64,000 nt of DNA. Source: JAOUJD01 sp963726405 (GTDB lineage Bacteria > Pseudomonadota > Gammaproteobacteria > Burkholderiales > Burkholderiaceae_F). Location: NCBI GenBank assembly GCA_963726405.1, contig CAVSCF010000015.1:62001-126000 (forward strand). Direction: 5' to 3'. Position numbers and translations under genes: made by a program. The notes under the pieces were generated by a model. It did no database searches and had not been told where the DNA came from. It was given only the letters and a program-made list of their open reading frames with translations. This document shows positions 10,373-19,421 of the stretch, piece after piece (positions within the stretch are counted from its first letter, which is position 1; the number at the start of each line of letters is the position of its first letter).

Positions 10373-12496
10373 TCAGGCCGTGAGCTTCGAGATGTCGGCG
10401 ACGCGGTTCATGGTCGAGCGCAGTGCAGCGAGCAGCCCGAGCCGGTTGTTGCGCAGCTTCGCGTCGTCGACGTTGACCATCACCTCGTCGAAGAATCGGT
10501 CGACAGGCAGCTTCAGGGGCGCCAGCGCCTTCAGCATCCCCGTGTAGTCGCCGCTTGCGTACAGCCGCTCGGCGGAAGGCTGCACGCCCGCGTAGGCATC
10601 TCCCAGGGAGCGCTCCGCAGGTTCCATCAGCAGCGCGACGTCGAACGATGCCGGGACGCCGTCGGCCTTCTTCAGGATGTTGCCGATCCGCTTGTTCGCG
10701 GCCGCGAGGCTTCCCGCCTCGGGCAGATCCATGAACGCGCGCACGGCCGCGAGCTGGCTGGGCACGAGATCGATGCGCGCGGGTGCCTGCGCCACCACCG
10801 CCTCGATTTCGTGAGAGGTATAGCCGTCGTCCCGCAACAGCCCGCGCAGGCGGTCGTACAGGAACTCGGTGAGCTCGGCCTCGGCGGGCATGAATCCCTT
10901 CACGCCGGCGAACTCGGAGTGCGCCAGCGCCAGCATGCGGGGCAGCGGCAGCGGCAGCGACTTCTCCATCAGCATGCGCAGCACGCCAAGCGCGTGCCGG
11001 CGCAAGCCATACGGATCGCGCTCGCCCGTCGGCTTCTCCCCGATACCGAAAAGTCCCACGAGCGTTTCGAGCTTGTCGGCCAGCGCCACGCACAGCCCGA
11101 CCTTGGTCGCCGGCAGCGCGTCGCCAGCGTACCGCGGCTGGTAGTGCTCGCGTATCGCGGTCGAGACGTCGGTCATCTCGCCGTCGTGCCGGGCGTAATG
11201 CTCCCCCATCACGCCTTGCAGCTCGGGGAACTCGCCCACCATCAGCGTGCGCAGGTCGGCCTTCGCCAGACGCGCGGCGCGCTCGACGTGCGTGCAGTCG
11301 ATGCCGAGTTCCTTCGCCAGCGCCACGCCGATGCCGGTGATCCGCTCGACCCGCTCCAGCTGCGAGCCGAGCTTGTTGTGATAGACCACGTGCGCGAGGC
11401 CCGGGATGCGGCTCTCGAGCGTTTCCTTGCGGTCCTGGTCGAAGAAGAACTTGGCGTCGGCCAGGCGCGCGCGCACCACACGCGCATTGCCCGCGCGGAT
11501 GGCCGCACCGCCGTCATTCGCCTCGATGTGCGACACGAGGAGGAACCGGTTCATCAGCCGGCCCGCCTTGTCGCGCAGCGCGAAGTACTTCTGGTTCTGC
11601 TGCATGGTCAGGACGAGGCACTCCGCCGGCACTTCGAGGTACTCCTTCTCGAAGCCCGAGTCGTACACCACCGGCCACTCGACGAGGGCCGTGACCTCGT
11701 CCAGCAACTCGTCCGGCATGATCGCCGTCGCGTCGAACGTCGCCGCCGCCGCCTGCACGAGCTCGGCGATGCGGGCGCGGCGCTTCCCGAACGAAGGAAC
11801 GACCTGGCCCTCATCCTCCAGCTGTTCTTCGTAGGTGTCGGCGGAGAGCACGGGGAGATCGCCCGGCTGCATGAAGCGATGGCCGTGCGTCGTCGTGCCG
11901 GCCAGCAGACCGAGCGCAGTGATCGGCAGCACTTCGTGGCCGCGCATCGCAATCAGCCGATGCGCCGGACGGACAAACTGGACCGTCGTCGTGCCGTCTT
12001 CGAGCTGGTAGCTCATCACTTTCGGGATGGGAAGCGCGGCGATGGCCTCGTCGAGCGCGGACTGCAAGGCGACCCGCAGGCTCTGTCCGGCAGCGATCGC
12101 GGTGAGGAACACGGCATCGGCCTTGCCGTCGCTTTCAACGACGAGGCAATCCGCCCCTTCCTGCGTGCCGACCGGTACCCTGGCCATGTGGCCGCGTCCG
12201 AGACCCTCGAGCTTCTTCAGGAAAGCCTGCGTCCAGTTCGCTGCAGCGTCACGTGCCACCGACAGCGGCATCAGCTTCTGCTTGAATGGCTTGTCCGGCG
12301 ACCGGCTCAGGACGTGCGTGATGTGGACCGCCAGCCGGCGCGGCGCGCCGAAGGCCGTCACGACGCTGTCGTCGCTCAGGAATTGCCGATCGCGCAGTCC
12401 CTTGGCGATCCCCGCGGCAAACGCTTCGGAGAGGCTCTTCAGCGCTTTCGGCGGCAGTTCTTCGGTGTTGATCTCGACGAGAAGCGACTGCTTCAT
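10373..12496 (-). CDS. glyS: Glycyl-tRNA synthetase beta subunit
   Basis: Beta subunit of the bacterial alpha2beta2 glycyl-tRNA synthetase, needed for tRNA recognition. The 707-residue protein has the standard N-terminus LLVEINTEELPPKAL, the HD-like central domain around YARHDGEMTDV, and the LYDRLRGLLRDDGYT and MVNVDDAKLRNNRLGLL segments of the anticodon-binding C-terminal domain. Length is normal. It follows glyQ by 55 bp on the same strand. Confidence 0.95.
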   Translation of the reverse strand: MKQSLLVEINTEELPPKALKSLSEAFAAGIAKGLRDRQFLSDDSVVTAFGAPRRLAVHITHVLSRSPDKPFKQKLMPLSVARDAAANWTQAFLKKLEGLGRGHMARVPVGTQEGADCLVVESDGKADAVFLTAIAAGQSLRVALQSALDEAIAALPIPKVMSYQLEDGTTTVQFVRPAHRLIAMRGHEVLPITALGLLAGTTTHGHRFMQPGDLPVLSADTYEEQLEDEGQVVPSFGKRRARIAELVQAAAATFDATAIMPDELLDEVTALVEWPVVYDSGFEKEYLEVPAECLVLTMQQNQKYFALRDKAGRLMNRFLLVSHIEANDGGAAIRAGNARVVRARLADAKFFFDQDRKETLESRIPGLAHVVYHNKLGSQLERVERITGIGVALAKELGIDCTHVERAARLAKADLRTLMVGEFPELQGVMGEHYARHDGEMTDVSTAIREHYQPRYAGDALPATKVGLCVALADKLETLVGLFGIGEKPTGERDPYGLRRHALGVLRMLMEKSLPLPLPRMLALAHSEFAGVKGFMPAEAELTEFLYDRLRGLLRDDGYTSHEIEAVVAQAPARIDLVPSQLAAVRAFMDLPEAGSLAAANKRIGNILKKADGVPASFDVALLMEPAERSLGDAYAGVQPSAERLYASGDYTGMLKALAPLKLPVDRFFDEVMVNVDDAKLRNNRLGLLAALRSTMNRVADISKLTA

Positions 12497-12551
12497 AGGG
12501 CGGCCCTCGCCTGAAACGCTCGGGATTCGAGCCTGCGGCGGCCTTGCGCTC

Positions 12552-13469
12552 TCATGCCGCCTCCCGTTTCGAAGCGTGCTCGAGCATCGGGAAGCCGAGC
12601 CGCTCGCGCGACTCGTAGTAGCTCTGCGCGATCGCGCGCGACAGCGTGCGGATGCGGCCGATGTAGGCCGCGCGCTCGGTCACGCTGATCGCGCCCCGCG
12701 CATCGAGCAGGTTGAACGTGTGGCCGGCCTTCAGCACGTTCTCGTAGGCCGGCAGTGCGAGCTGCAGTTCCATCAGGCGCTTCGCTTCGGCTTCGAACAG
12801 GCCGAACTGCCCGAGCAGGATCGCCGGATCGCTGGCCTCGAAGTTGTACTTGCTCTGCTCGACCTCGTTCTGGTGGAAGACGTCGCCGTACCGAAGCACC
12901 TTCTCGACGCCGCGGTCCCGCCAGCGCGTGTAGACGAGATCGAACACGTTGTCGATGTCCTGCAGGTACATCGTCAGGCGTTCGAGCCCGTAGGTGATTT
13001 CGCCCGTGATCGGCTTGCACTCGAGCCCGCCGACCTGCTGGAAGTAGGTGAACTGCGTGATCTCCATGCCGTTCATCCACACTTCCCAGCCGAGCCCCCA
13101 GGCGCCGAGCGTGGGGTTCTCCCAGTTGTCCTCGACGAAGCGGATGTCGTTCTTCTTCGTGTCGATGCCAAGCTCGTGCAGCGAGCCGACGTACAGCTCG
13201 AGGATGTCCGGCGGGGACGGCTTCAGCACCACCTGGTACTGGTGGTGCTGGTGCAGGCGGTTGGGGTTCTCGCCGTAGCGGGCGTCCTTCGGACGGCGCG
13301 ACGGCTGGACATAGCCGGCGCGCCAGGGCTCGGGACCGATGGCGCGCAGGAACGTCGCCGTGTGCGAGGTCCCGGCGCCGACCTCCAGGTCGATCGGCTG
13401 CAGCAGTGCGCAACCCTGCTTGTTCCAGTAGGTCTGGAGTCGAAGAATGGCTTCCTGAAACGTGATCAT
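12552..13469 (-). CDS. glyQ: Glycyl-tRNA synthetase alpha subunit
   Basis: Catalytic alpha subunit (305 residues) forming glycyl-adenylate. It starts MITFQEAILRLQTYWNKQGC and contains the class II motif 2 region GYVQPSRRPKDARYGENPNR and the YKYNFEASD-like segment SKYNFEASDPAILL. The reading frame stays open upstream through feoB on the same strand, but that is the GC-rich antisense-type extension of an overlapping frame. The ATG at 13469 matches the family start exactly. Confidence 0.95.
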   Translation of the reverse strand: MITFQEAILRLQTYWNKQGCALLQPIDLEVGAGTSHTATFLRAIGPEPWRAGYVQPSRRPKDARYGENPNRLHQHHQYQVVLKPSPPDILELYVGSLHELGIDTKKNDIRFVEDNWENPTLGAWGLGWEVWMNGMEITQFTYFQQVGGLECKPITGEITYGLERLTMYLQDIDNVFDLVYTRWRDRGVEKVLRYGDVFHQNEVEQSKYNFEASDPAILLGQFGLFEAEAKRLMELQLALPAYENVLKAGHTFNLLDARGAISVTERAAYIGRIRTLSRAIAQSYYESRERLGFPMLEHASKREAA

Positions 13470-13548
13470 CGGCAGTCCGGCCGTACAGGCCCCAGAAGGC
13501 GTACATCGGAACCGACGATTGTACGGACTGACCGGAGACCGGCCGACG

Positions 13549-13725
13549 CTACCGGCGGCCGGACGCCCGGCGGGCACTCGCGCGCAGTTGCGACACGGAT
13601 ACCTTCGTCTCCGCGCCCTTGCTCGAGGGTGCGCAGTCCGCGCATCCGGCCTTTCGTGGACGCAGCAGGAACACCACCGCCGCGATGACCGCGGCAAGCG
13701 CCAGCGCGTCGAGCAGCCACTCCAC
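13549..13725 (-). CDS. Small FeoB-associated cysteine-containing membrane protein
   Basis: Predicted 58-residue protein with one N-terminal membrane helix (about residues 4-21, ALALAAVIAAVVFLL) followed by a basic cytosolic-type tail carrying Cys-Ala-Asp-Cys. Its GTG start lies within the last codons of feoB and overlaps the stop region, so it is translationally coupled. Small Cys-containing membrane proteins directly after feoB are a recurrent feature of feo operons (FeoB_associated or FeoC-like), where a redox or metal-handling role is presumed. Exact family membership is not certain. Confidence 0.65.
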   Translation of the reverse strand: MEWLLDALALAAVIAAVVFLLRPRKAGCADCAPSSKGAETKVSVSQLRASARRASGRR

Positions 13726-13726
13726 G

Positions 13727-15586
13727 TCAGGCTCCAAAGCCGAGCGCCACGCGATACGTGACGAACGCGGCAAGGTAGGCGAGCGCGAACAGGTACGACG
13801 CCATGAGGACAGGCGTTCGCCAGCCCCCGGTCTCGCGTTTCACGACCGCCAAGGTGGACAGGCACTGGGGGGCGAACACGTACCAGGCGAGCATCGCGAA
13901 GCCGGTCGCCAGGCTCCACTGCGCGGCGATCACCGGCAGGAGCGCCTCGCTCGCCTTCTCGGCGCCGCCCGCCATCGAGTAGACAGTCCCCAGCGCACCG
14001 ACGGCCACCTCGCGCGCCGCCAGGCCGGACACGAGCGCGATCGAGATCTGCCAGTTGAATCCCACGGGTTCCAGCACGTGCGCGAGCAATGCGCCGATCT
14101 GGCCGGCGACGCTGTATTCGATGGCGGGGCCGGTGGCGCCCGGCGGCGGGGCGGGAAACGAACTGAGGGCCCACAGAATCACCATCAGCGCGAGGATCGT
14201 CGTGCCGACGCGGCGCAGGAACACCTTCGCACGCTCCAGCAAACCGAGGGCGAGGTGGCGCGCGTTCGGCCAGTGGTACGCGGGCAGTTCCATCAGCAAG
14301 GGCGCCGTCTGGCCCCGCGTGGTCCGCGTCAGCACGAACGACACGAGGAACGCCGAGACGATGCCTGCAACGTACAGCGCGAACAGCACCAGGCCCTGCA
14401 ACTGGATGCCGGGGCCGACCGGGCGCGGCGGAATGAAGGCACCGATCAGCAGCGCATACACGGGCAGTCGCGCCGAGCAGGTCATCAGCGGCGCGATCAT
14501 GATCGTGATCCAGCGATCGCGCGGATTCGGAATGGTCCGCGTCGCCATGATTCCGGGCACGGCACAGGCGAAGCTGGAGAGCAGCGGAATGAAGGAGCGG
14601 CCGGACAGACCGACGCTGCCCATCAGTCGATCGAGCAGGAAAGCGGCGCGCGGCAGATACCCCGAGTCCTCCAGCAAGAGGATGAAGAAGAAGAGGATGA
14701 GGATCTGCGGCAGGAACACCAGCACGCTGCCGACGCCCGCCAGCACACCGTCGACCAGCAGACTCTTCAGCGCGGACTCGGGCATCACGCTGGCGAGCGT
14801 CGCACCCGTCGCCTCGACGCCAGCCTGGATCCACTTCATCGGCGGCTGCGACCACGCGAACACGGCCTGGAACACGAGGAACATCACGACGGCCAGCACG
14901 AGCGGACCGACCAGCGGGTGCAGCACCACGCGGTCGATGGCCTCGCTGGTCCGGTCGGCCTCGATGCGCGCGATGCCGAGCGCGCGCAGGATGCGATCGG
15001 CCTCCGCGACGACGTCCGCCTCGTCGAGCGGCGTCGTCACACCGCGGGCGGGTCGCTCTTTGTCCCAATACCTATCGATGGCCTCGGTCAGCGCCCGCGC
15101 GCCGTCGCCCCGCACACCCACGGATTCGACGACCGGCACGCCGAGTTCGGCGCCGAGCTTCGCGCTGTCGATCACGACGCCCCGCTTGCGCGCCAGGTCG
15201 CTCATGTTGAGGCTGACCAGCATCGGCAACCCCATGCGGCGCACGCGTAGCGCGAAGCGCAGGTGGCGGCGCAGCTGCGTCGCGTCCAGCACGCACACGA
15301 TCAGGTCGGGCACCGCTTCGCCCGCCATCTCGCCGCGCAGGACCCGCGCGGTCACCGCCTCATCGGGCGAACGCGGTTCGAGGGCATAGGTGCCGGGGAG
15401 GTCAAGGACCTGGACGGTGCGCCCGGTCGGTGTCTGGAACTGGCCTGCCTTGCGCTCGACGGTGACGCCGGCGTAGTTCGCGACCTTCTGCCGCGCGCCG
15501 GTGAGCAGGTTGAAGAGGGACGTCTTGCCGCAGTTGGGCTGGCCGACGAGCGCGATGCGCGGCGTGCCAGCGACCAGGGAGGACAT
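13727..15586 (-). CDS. feoB: Ferrous iron transporter FeoB
   Basis: Inner-membrane Fe(II) transporter with an N-terminal G-protein domain. G1 is GQPNCGKTSLFN, G3 DLPGTY and G4 LNMSD. It is followed by a spacer helical domain and about 8 membrane segments with two Gate-type regions (FLPQILILFFFILLLEDSGY; LLSSFACAVPGIMATRTI). At 619 residues it is the short type lacking the longer C-terminal region of E. coli FeoB. I chose ATG 15586, 2 bp after the feoA stop, over an in-frame ATG at 15616 inside feoA. Confidence 0.93.
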   Translation of the reverse strand: MSSLVAGTPRIALVGQPNCGKTSLFNLLTGARQKVANYAGVTVERKAGQFQTPTGRTVQVLDLPGTYALEPRSPDEAVTARVLRGEMAGEAVPDLIVCVLDATQLRRHLRFALRVRRMGLPMLVSLNMSDLARKRGVVIDSAKLGAELGVPVVESVGVRGDGARALTEAIDRYWDKERPARGVTTPLDEADVVAEADRILRALGIARIEADRTSEAIDRVVLHPLVGPLVLAVVMFLVFQAVFAWSQPPMKWIQAGVEATGATLASVMPESALKSLLVDGVLAGVGSVLVFLPQILILFFFILLLEDSGYLPRAAFLLDRLMGSVGLSGRSFIPLLSSFACAVPGIMATRTIPNPRDRWITIMIAPLMTCSARLPVYALLIGAFIPPRPVGPGIQLQGLVLFALYVAGIVSAFLVSFVLTRTTRGQTAPLLMELPAYHWPNARHLALGLLERAKVFLRRVGTTILALMVILWALSSFPAPPPGATGPAIEYSVAGQIGALLAHVLEPVGFNWQISIALVSGLAAREVAVGALGTVYSMAGGAEKASEALLPVIAAQWSLATGFAMLAWYVFAPQCLSTLAVVKRETGGWRTPVLMASYLFALAYLAAFVTYRVALGFGA

Positions 15587-15588
15587 GG

Positions 15589-15849
15589 CTACACCAGCGT
15601 TCGCACCGTGACGCACTCCGCTTCGCGGGTGCGCAACGCAAACGTCGTTTCGCCGATGCGGACCGCGAGCGGCCCGCCGGAAACGCCGGCCGCAAGAACC
15701 TTGATCTCCTCACCGTCGAGGAACCCGAGTTCGCGCAAGCGGGCCGGAAGCTCGGCGGTGAGCGCCGAGGAGGACCGGACTTCGGCGACGGCGGCGCGGC
15801 GCCCACGCGGCAGTTTCACCAGTGCCATCACTGCCGCCACCACACCCAT
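15589..15849 (-). CDS. feoA: Ferrous iron transport protein FeoA
   Basis: 86-residue SH3-like cytoplasmic partner of FeoB. It contains LRELGFLDGEEIKVLAAG and GGPLAVRIGETTFALRTREAE, the standard FeoA core. The ATG at 15849 has an AGGAAGGA ribosome-binding site about 10 nt upstream. It is the first gene of feoA-feoB-small Cys protein and lies just downstream of the Fur-box-like site. Confidence 0.92.
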   Translation of the reverse strand: MGVVAAVMALVKLPRGRRAAVAEVRSSSALTAELPARLRELGFLDGEEIKVLAAGVSGGPLAVRIGETTFALRTREAECVTVRTLV

Positions 15850-15930
15850 CGCGTCCGTTCCTTCCTGCCTCGGTTGATGCCGCCAGTAGACCTCGGCGGG
15901 ATGGAAGGGATTTTGACCTGAGACAAACTA

Positions 15931-15949
15931 AATAACAATCATTCTCATT
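15931..15949 (-). promoter_or_regulatory. Fur-box-like operator upstream of feoAB
   Basis: Read on the feoA strand, the site is AATGAGAATGATTGTTATT. Its core TGAGAAT-G-ATTGTTA matches 12 of 14 defined positions of the 7-1-7 Fur motif TGATAAT-N-ATTATCA. It is the only AT-rich block in the 115-bp spacer between the lnt stop and feoA, about 80 bp before the feoA start. This implies iron-dependent repression by Fur, the expected control of feo operons. Confidence 0.8.
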
Positions 15950-15964
15950 ACGTACCCACGTTCG

Positions 15965-17473
15965 TCAGGGGGTCGATCGCCGACGGGCCAGGAGAACGCC
16001 GAGGAGGGCGAGCACGGCGGCCGCCAGCACCGCGGGGGCGTTGCCCCAATCGATGAAGGGCGTCCTGCCCTCGGCCCCCTGCACCGGCCCGGTCAGCGCG
16101 CCGGCGGTCAGGAAGGGCAACGCGGCAGTCACGCGACCACGGGAGTCGATGATCGCGGTGGCACCCGTGTTGGTCGCCCGCAGCATCGGGTGCTGCGTCT
16201 CCAGGACCCGCATGCGCGAGATCTGCAGGTGCTGGGGCAAGGCCAGCGAGTCACGGAACCATGCGAGGTTCGACATGTTCAGCATGATCGTCGGCTCGGC
16301 TTCGCCCTTCCAGGCGTCGATGATCACTTCGCCGAAGAGATCCTCGTAGCAGATGTTGACGGCGATGCGCTGGCCACCGAGCGGCATCGGGGGCTGGACG
16401 GCGCTGCCGCGCTGCTGATCGCCGATCGGCATCTTCATCATGTCGACGAACCAGCGGAACCCGGGCGGAATGAACTCGCCGAACGGCACGAGGTGGCGCT
16501 TGCTGTAGCGGGCGAGCGCAGACGGCTGTGGCGCGATGCCGACCGCGCTGTTGTAGTAGTCGCCCACGGGCTGCTCGAGAAACACACCGAACACCAGGCC
16601 GCTGCCTTCCGTACGCGCGTATGTCTCGAGGGTCTCGAGGAACTGCGGCGGAACGAACTGCAGCGGCACGGGGAAAACCGATTCGGGCAACGCCACGAGA
16701 TCGACGCGCGGGCCCTGCATCAGCGCCCAGTGCTCGTCGAACGCGCGCTGCAGTCCCTCGGGCCCGAACTTCGTGTCCTGCGGGATGTTCGCCTGCACCA
16801 GACGAACGGTGATCGGCGCTCCCGCTGGCTGCGTCCAGACCCGCCCCTTCAGCAACGCGCCACTGCCCACCAGAACGATCGATACGGCCGCGATCCAGAG
16901 GTAGCCCCTCACGCCGCGCTCGCGAAGCGGCAACGCGACAAGGGCAAGCGCGCCGGCGATCAGCGCGGCGGCGAGCGTCACCCCATAGACCCCGCTCACC
17001 GGCGCAAAGCCGGCCAGGGGGCTGTCGGTATGGGCGTAGCCCGAGCCCAGCCACGGGAATCCGGTGAAGAGCGTCCCGCGCAGCCACTCGGTCAGCGTCC
17101 AGGTGGCAGGGAGCATCAGGACCAGGCGGGGCCACGGCGATGGGACCAGCCACTGCGATACGCCGAGCGCGAGCGCCGGATACAGCGCCAGGAAGGCACA
17201 GAAGAGGAAGGTGGCGATCCCGGCCAGCACGGCCGGCATGAGGCCGTAGACGTGCATGCTGATGTAGACCCACGAGACGCCCACGCCGAACCACCCCAGC
17301 CCGAAGGCCAGGCCGAGCAGCGCCGCGTTGCGCCAGCCATCGGCCCGTGTGGTGAGCGCGAACAGCAGCGCCAGCGCAAGCAACTGGAGCCAGGGCAGGT
17401 TGAAGGGCGCGAAGGACAGCGCATGCGCCGCACCGGCCGCAAGCGCCGTCACGACCAGCACGGCACGTCTCAT
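15965..17473 (-). CDS. lnt: Apolipoprotein N-acyltransferase
   Basis: Inner-membrane enzyme that adds the third acyl chain to lipoproteins. The 502-residue protein has about seven N-terminal and one C-terminal membrane segment around a periplasmic nitrilase-like domain. The catalytic triad is visible: Glu in ALPESVFP, Lys in RYSKRHLVPFGEF and Cys in VNICYEDLFGEV. It follows corC by 47 bp on the same strand, the usual corC-lnt pairing. Confidence 0.95.
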   Translation of the reverse strand: MRRAVLVVTALAAGAAHALSFAPFNLPWLQLLALALLFALTTRADGWRNAALLGLAFGLGWFGVGVSWVYISMHVYGLMPAVLAGIATFLFCAFLALYPALALGVSQWLVPSPWPRLVLMLPATWTLTEWLRGTLFTGFPWLGSGYAHTDSPLAGFAPVSGVYGVTLAAALIAGALALVALPLRERGVRGYLWIAAVSIVLVGSGALLKGRVWTQPAGAPITVRLVQANIPQDTKFGPEGLQRAFDEHWALMQGPRVDLVALPESVFPVPLQFVPPQFLETLETYARTEGSGLVFGVFLEQPVGDYYNSAVGIAPQPSALARYSKRHLVPFGEFIPPGFRWFVDMMKMPIGDQQRGSAVQPPMPLGGQRIAVNICYEDLFGEVIIDAWKGEAEPTIMLNMSNLAWFRDSLALPQHLQISRMRVLETQHPMLRATNTGATAIIDSRGRVTAALPFLTAGALTGPVQGAEGRTPFIDWGNAPAVLAAAVLALLGVLLARRRSTP

Positions 17474-17520
17474 GGAAACCGGAACCTACCAGCGAACGGG
17501 TGGAAGGCGGTTAAGCGCCC

Positions 17521-18417
17521 TCAGGCCGGGTGGCGATGCTCGTCGTCCGCGAAGAATTCACGAACGACGGTCTTCGGCACCCGGTTCACCAGGAACAGAT
17601 GGGCCTGGCGCGCGTCGGCACGCAGCACCTCGAAGCGCAAGCCGTCGATCTCGACCGCTTCGCCGCGCTTGGGGACACGTCCGAAACGATCGGTGACGAC
17701 GCCGCCGATCGTGTCGAATTCGTCGTCCGGGAATCGGGTCGAAAACGATTCGTTGAACTGACTCACCTCGGTGAGCGCCTTGACCCGGTACTTGCCGTTG
17801 TCCTCGGCGATGATCCCGTCCTCGGTCTCGTCGAAGTCGTACTCGTCCTCGATGTCGCCGACGATCTGTTCGAGCACGTCCTCGATCGTGATCAGCCCCG
17901 ACACGCCGCCGTACTCGTCGACGACGATCGCGATGTGGTTGCGGTTGGCGCGAAAGTCGCGCAGCAGCACGTTCAGCGGCTTGCTCTCCGGGATGAATAC
18001 CGCCGGCCGCAGGCTGCCGCGAACGTCAAAATCCTTTTCCGTGTAGTACCGAAGCAGGTCCTTTGCCAGCAGGATCCCGATCACGTGGTCGCGGCTGCCC
18101 TCGATGACCGGAAAGCGCGAGTGCGCGGTCTCGATGACGAAGTCGATCCACTGCTCCGCCGGCTCGGCGATGTCGATCACGTCCATCTGCGAGCGCGGGA
18201 TCATGAGGTCGCGCGCGCGCAGCTCCGAGACCTGCAGGACCCCTTCGATCATCGACATCGCGTCGGCGTCGAGGAGGTTGCGCTCGTGCGCGTCATGCAG
18301 CGCCTCGAGCAGCTCCTTCCGGTTCTCGGGCTCGCGGAAGATGAACGCGGTCAGGCGTTCGAGCAGGCCTTTGTGCTTTTGCGAGGGGGTGAAATGGGCA
18401 GACGGGGGTTCTGACAT
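17521..18417 (-). CDS. corC: CorC/HlyC family protein with CBS domains
   Basis: 298-residue soluble protein with two CBS domains (about 65-125 and 135-190: RDLMIPRSQMDVID and HIAIVVDEYGGVSGLITIEDVLEQIVG in two runs) and a C-terminal CorC_HlyC domain (about 215-290). Linked in other bacteria to Mg2+/Co2+ resistance and possibly to membrane-lipid or LPS homeostasis. No membrane segment is present, unlike longer YfjD/CorC-type proteins. ATG 18417 is the family start; in-frame sequence further upstream is not conserved-looking. Confidence 0.88.
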   Translation of the reverse strand: MSEPPSAHFTPSQKHKGLLERLTAFIFREPENRKELLEALHDAHERNLLDADAMSMIEGVLQVSELRARDLMIPRSQMDVIDIAEPAEQWIDFVIETAHSRFPVIEGSRDHVIGILLAKDLLRYYTEKDFDVRGSLRPAVFIPESKPLNVLLRDFRANRNHIAIVVDEYGGVSGLITIEDVLEQIVGDIEDEYDFDETEDGIIAEDNGKYRVKALTEVSQFNESFSTRFPDDEFDTIGGVVTDRFGRVPKRGEAVEIDGLRFEVLRADARQAHLFLVNRVPKTVVREFFADDEHRHPA

Positions 18418-18614
18418 CAGCAGCGGACAGGCGGCCGGTGAGCCGGCGACATGTCCAAAGTAGGGACAAATCCAGAATACACGAGGCCAAAGAGGAGCGA
18501 CATCCGCTCCTTCGGGGAGCAATCCTCGCACCCCGCCCGTGTGAGTGGCCACTGGCTTCGGGCCCCGGTGCTAGGGTGACGAGTGGGAAAGACCATCAAA
18601 GTCAGGAGGGAGAA

Positions 18615-19421
18615 ATGAAACGCCTTGCCTTGCTCGTCGCCGCGCTGGCCATCGCCATCGGTATCGCGGGCTGTGCGGGAATGTCGAAGGAGTCCAGGCA
18701 GCGCCAGGTGGCCTCGATGCTGGCCTACCTCTTCCCCAATGCGTCGGAGCCGCCGGCTGCTTCCGACGCGGTGGCGGTCATCAACGTCCCCTTTCGCATT
18801 GGCGTGGCGTTCGTGCCGGACAACGCCGACCCGCAATTCCGGCTGTCCGAAGCCGACCGGCTGAGGCTGGCCGGCCAGGTGCGCAACGCCTTCGCCAAGT
18901 ACCCCTTCGTGCGCGAGATCGAAGCCGTGCCGTCCGTGTACCTCGAGGCGGGCGGCGGGTTCGCCAACATCGACCGGATCGCGGCGCTGCTTCGCCTCGA
19001 CGCCATCGCGCTCGTTTCGTATGACCAGGTGCAGCACGCGGACGCCAGTGCGCTGTCGGTGCTTTACTGGACCGGGATCGGCGCCTACATCGTCCCGGGC
19101 GATCGCTACGACGTGCTGACCGTGGTGGAGACCGCGGTCTTCGACATCAAGAGCCGTCGCCTGCTGATGCGTGCCGCCGGAACGTCGAACGTCAAAGGCA
19201 GCGCCACCCTGATCGGTTTTTCCGAACAGTCGCGCGATGCGCGGTTGAAGAGCTTCGAGGAAGCGGTCGGCCAGATGATCGGCTACCTGCACGGCGAGGT
19301 GAAGGCGTTCCGGGAGCGTGCACCGACCGATCCGAAGGTGAAGCTCGTGCTGCCGCCCGGATACAACCCCGCCGCCGAACGTGCGGCGCCACCGGCCCCT
19401 CAGTCGCCTGTCGCCAGGTAA
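18615..19421 (+). CDS. Rhombotarget-type lipoprotein
   Basis: Lipoprotein of 268 residues: signal peptide with lipobox IAGC (Cys20) followed by Ala-Gly. The mature region has VGIAFVPD-like, DAIALVSYDQVQHAD, YWTGIGAYIVPGD, FDIKSRRLLMRAAGTSNVKG segments, which recall the family annotated as rhombotarget lipoprotein in rhombosortase-containing bacteria. This copy ends in a Pro/Ala tail and has no C-terminal GlyGly-CTERM helix. A strong AGGAGGGAG ribosome-binding site precedes the ATG. Its 3' end overlaps ybeY, on the other strand, by 22 bp. Function unknown; family placement is from memory of its sequence pattern. Confidence 0.7.
   Translation: MKRLALLVAALAIAIGIAGCAGMSKESRQRQVASMLAYLFPNASEPPAASDAVAVINVPFRIGVAFVPDNADPQFRLSEADRLRLAGQVRNAFAKYPFVREIEAVPSVYLEAGGGFANIDRIAALLRLDAIALVSYDQVQHADASALSVLYWTGIGAYIVPGDRYDVLTVVETAVFDIKSRRLLMRAAGTSNVKGSATLIGFSEQSRDARLKSFEEAVGQMIGYLHGEVKAFRERAPTDPKVKLVLPPGYNPAAERAAPPAPQSPVAR

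Noticed and set aside
9662..12514. A 950-codon plus-strand open frame
   Set aside because: It lies antisense to glyS and plsC, whose motifs are unmistakable. High-GC codon structure keeps the opposite frame open; its translation is His/Arg-rich without domains.
12552..15068. A minus-strand frame suggesting an 838-residue GlyQ fusion
   Set aside because: The part above 13469 overlaps feoB in another frame and has no domain; GlyQ starts at its normal Met.
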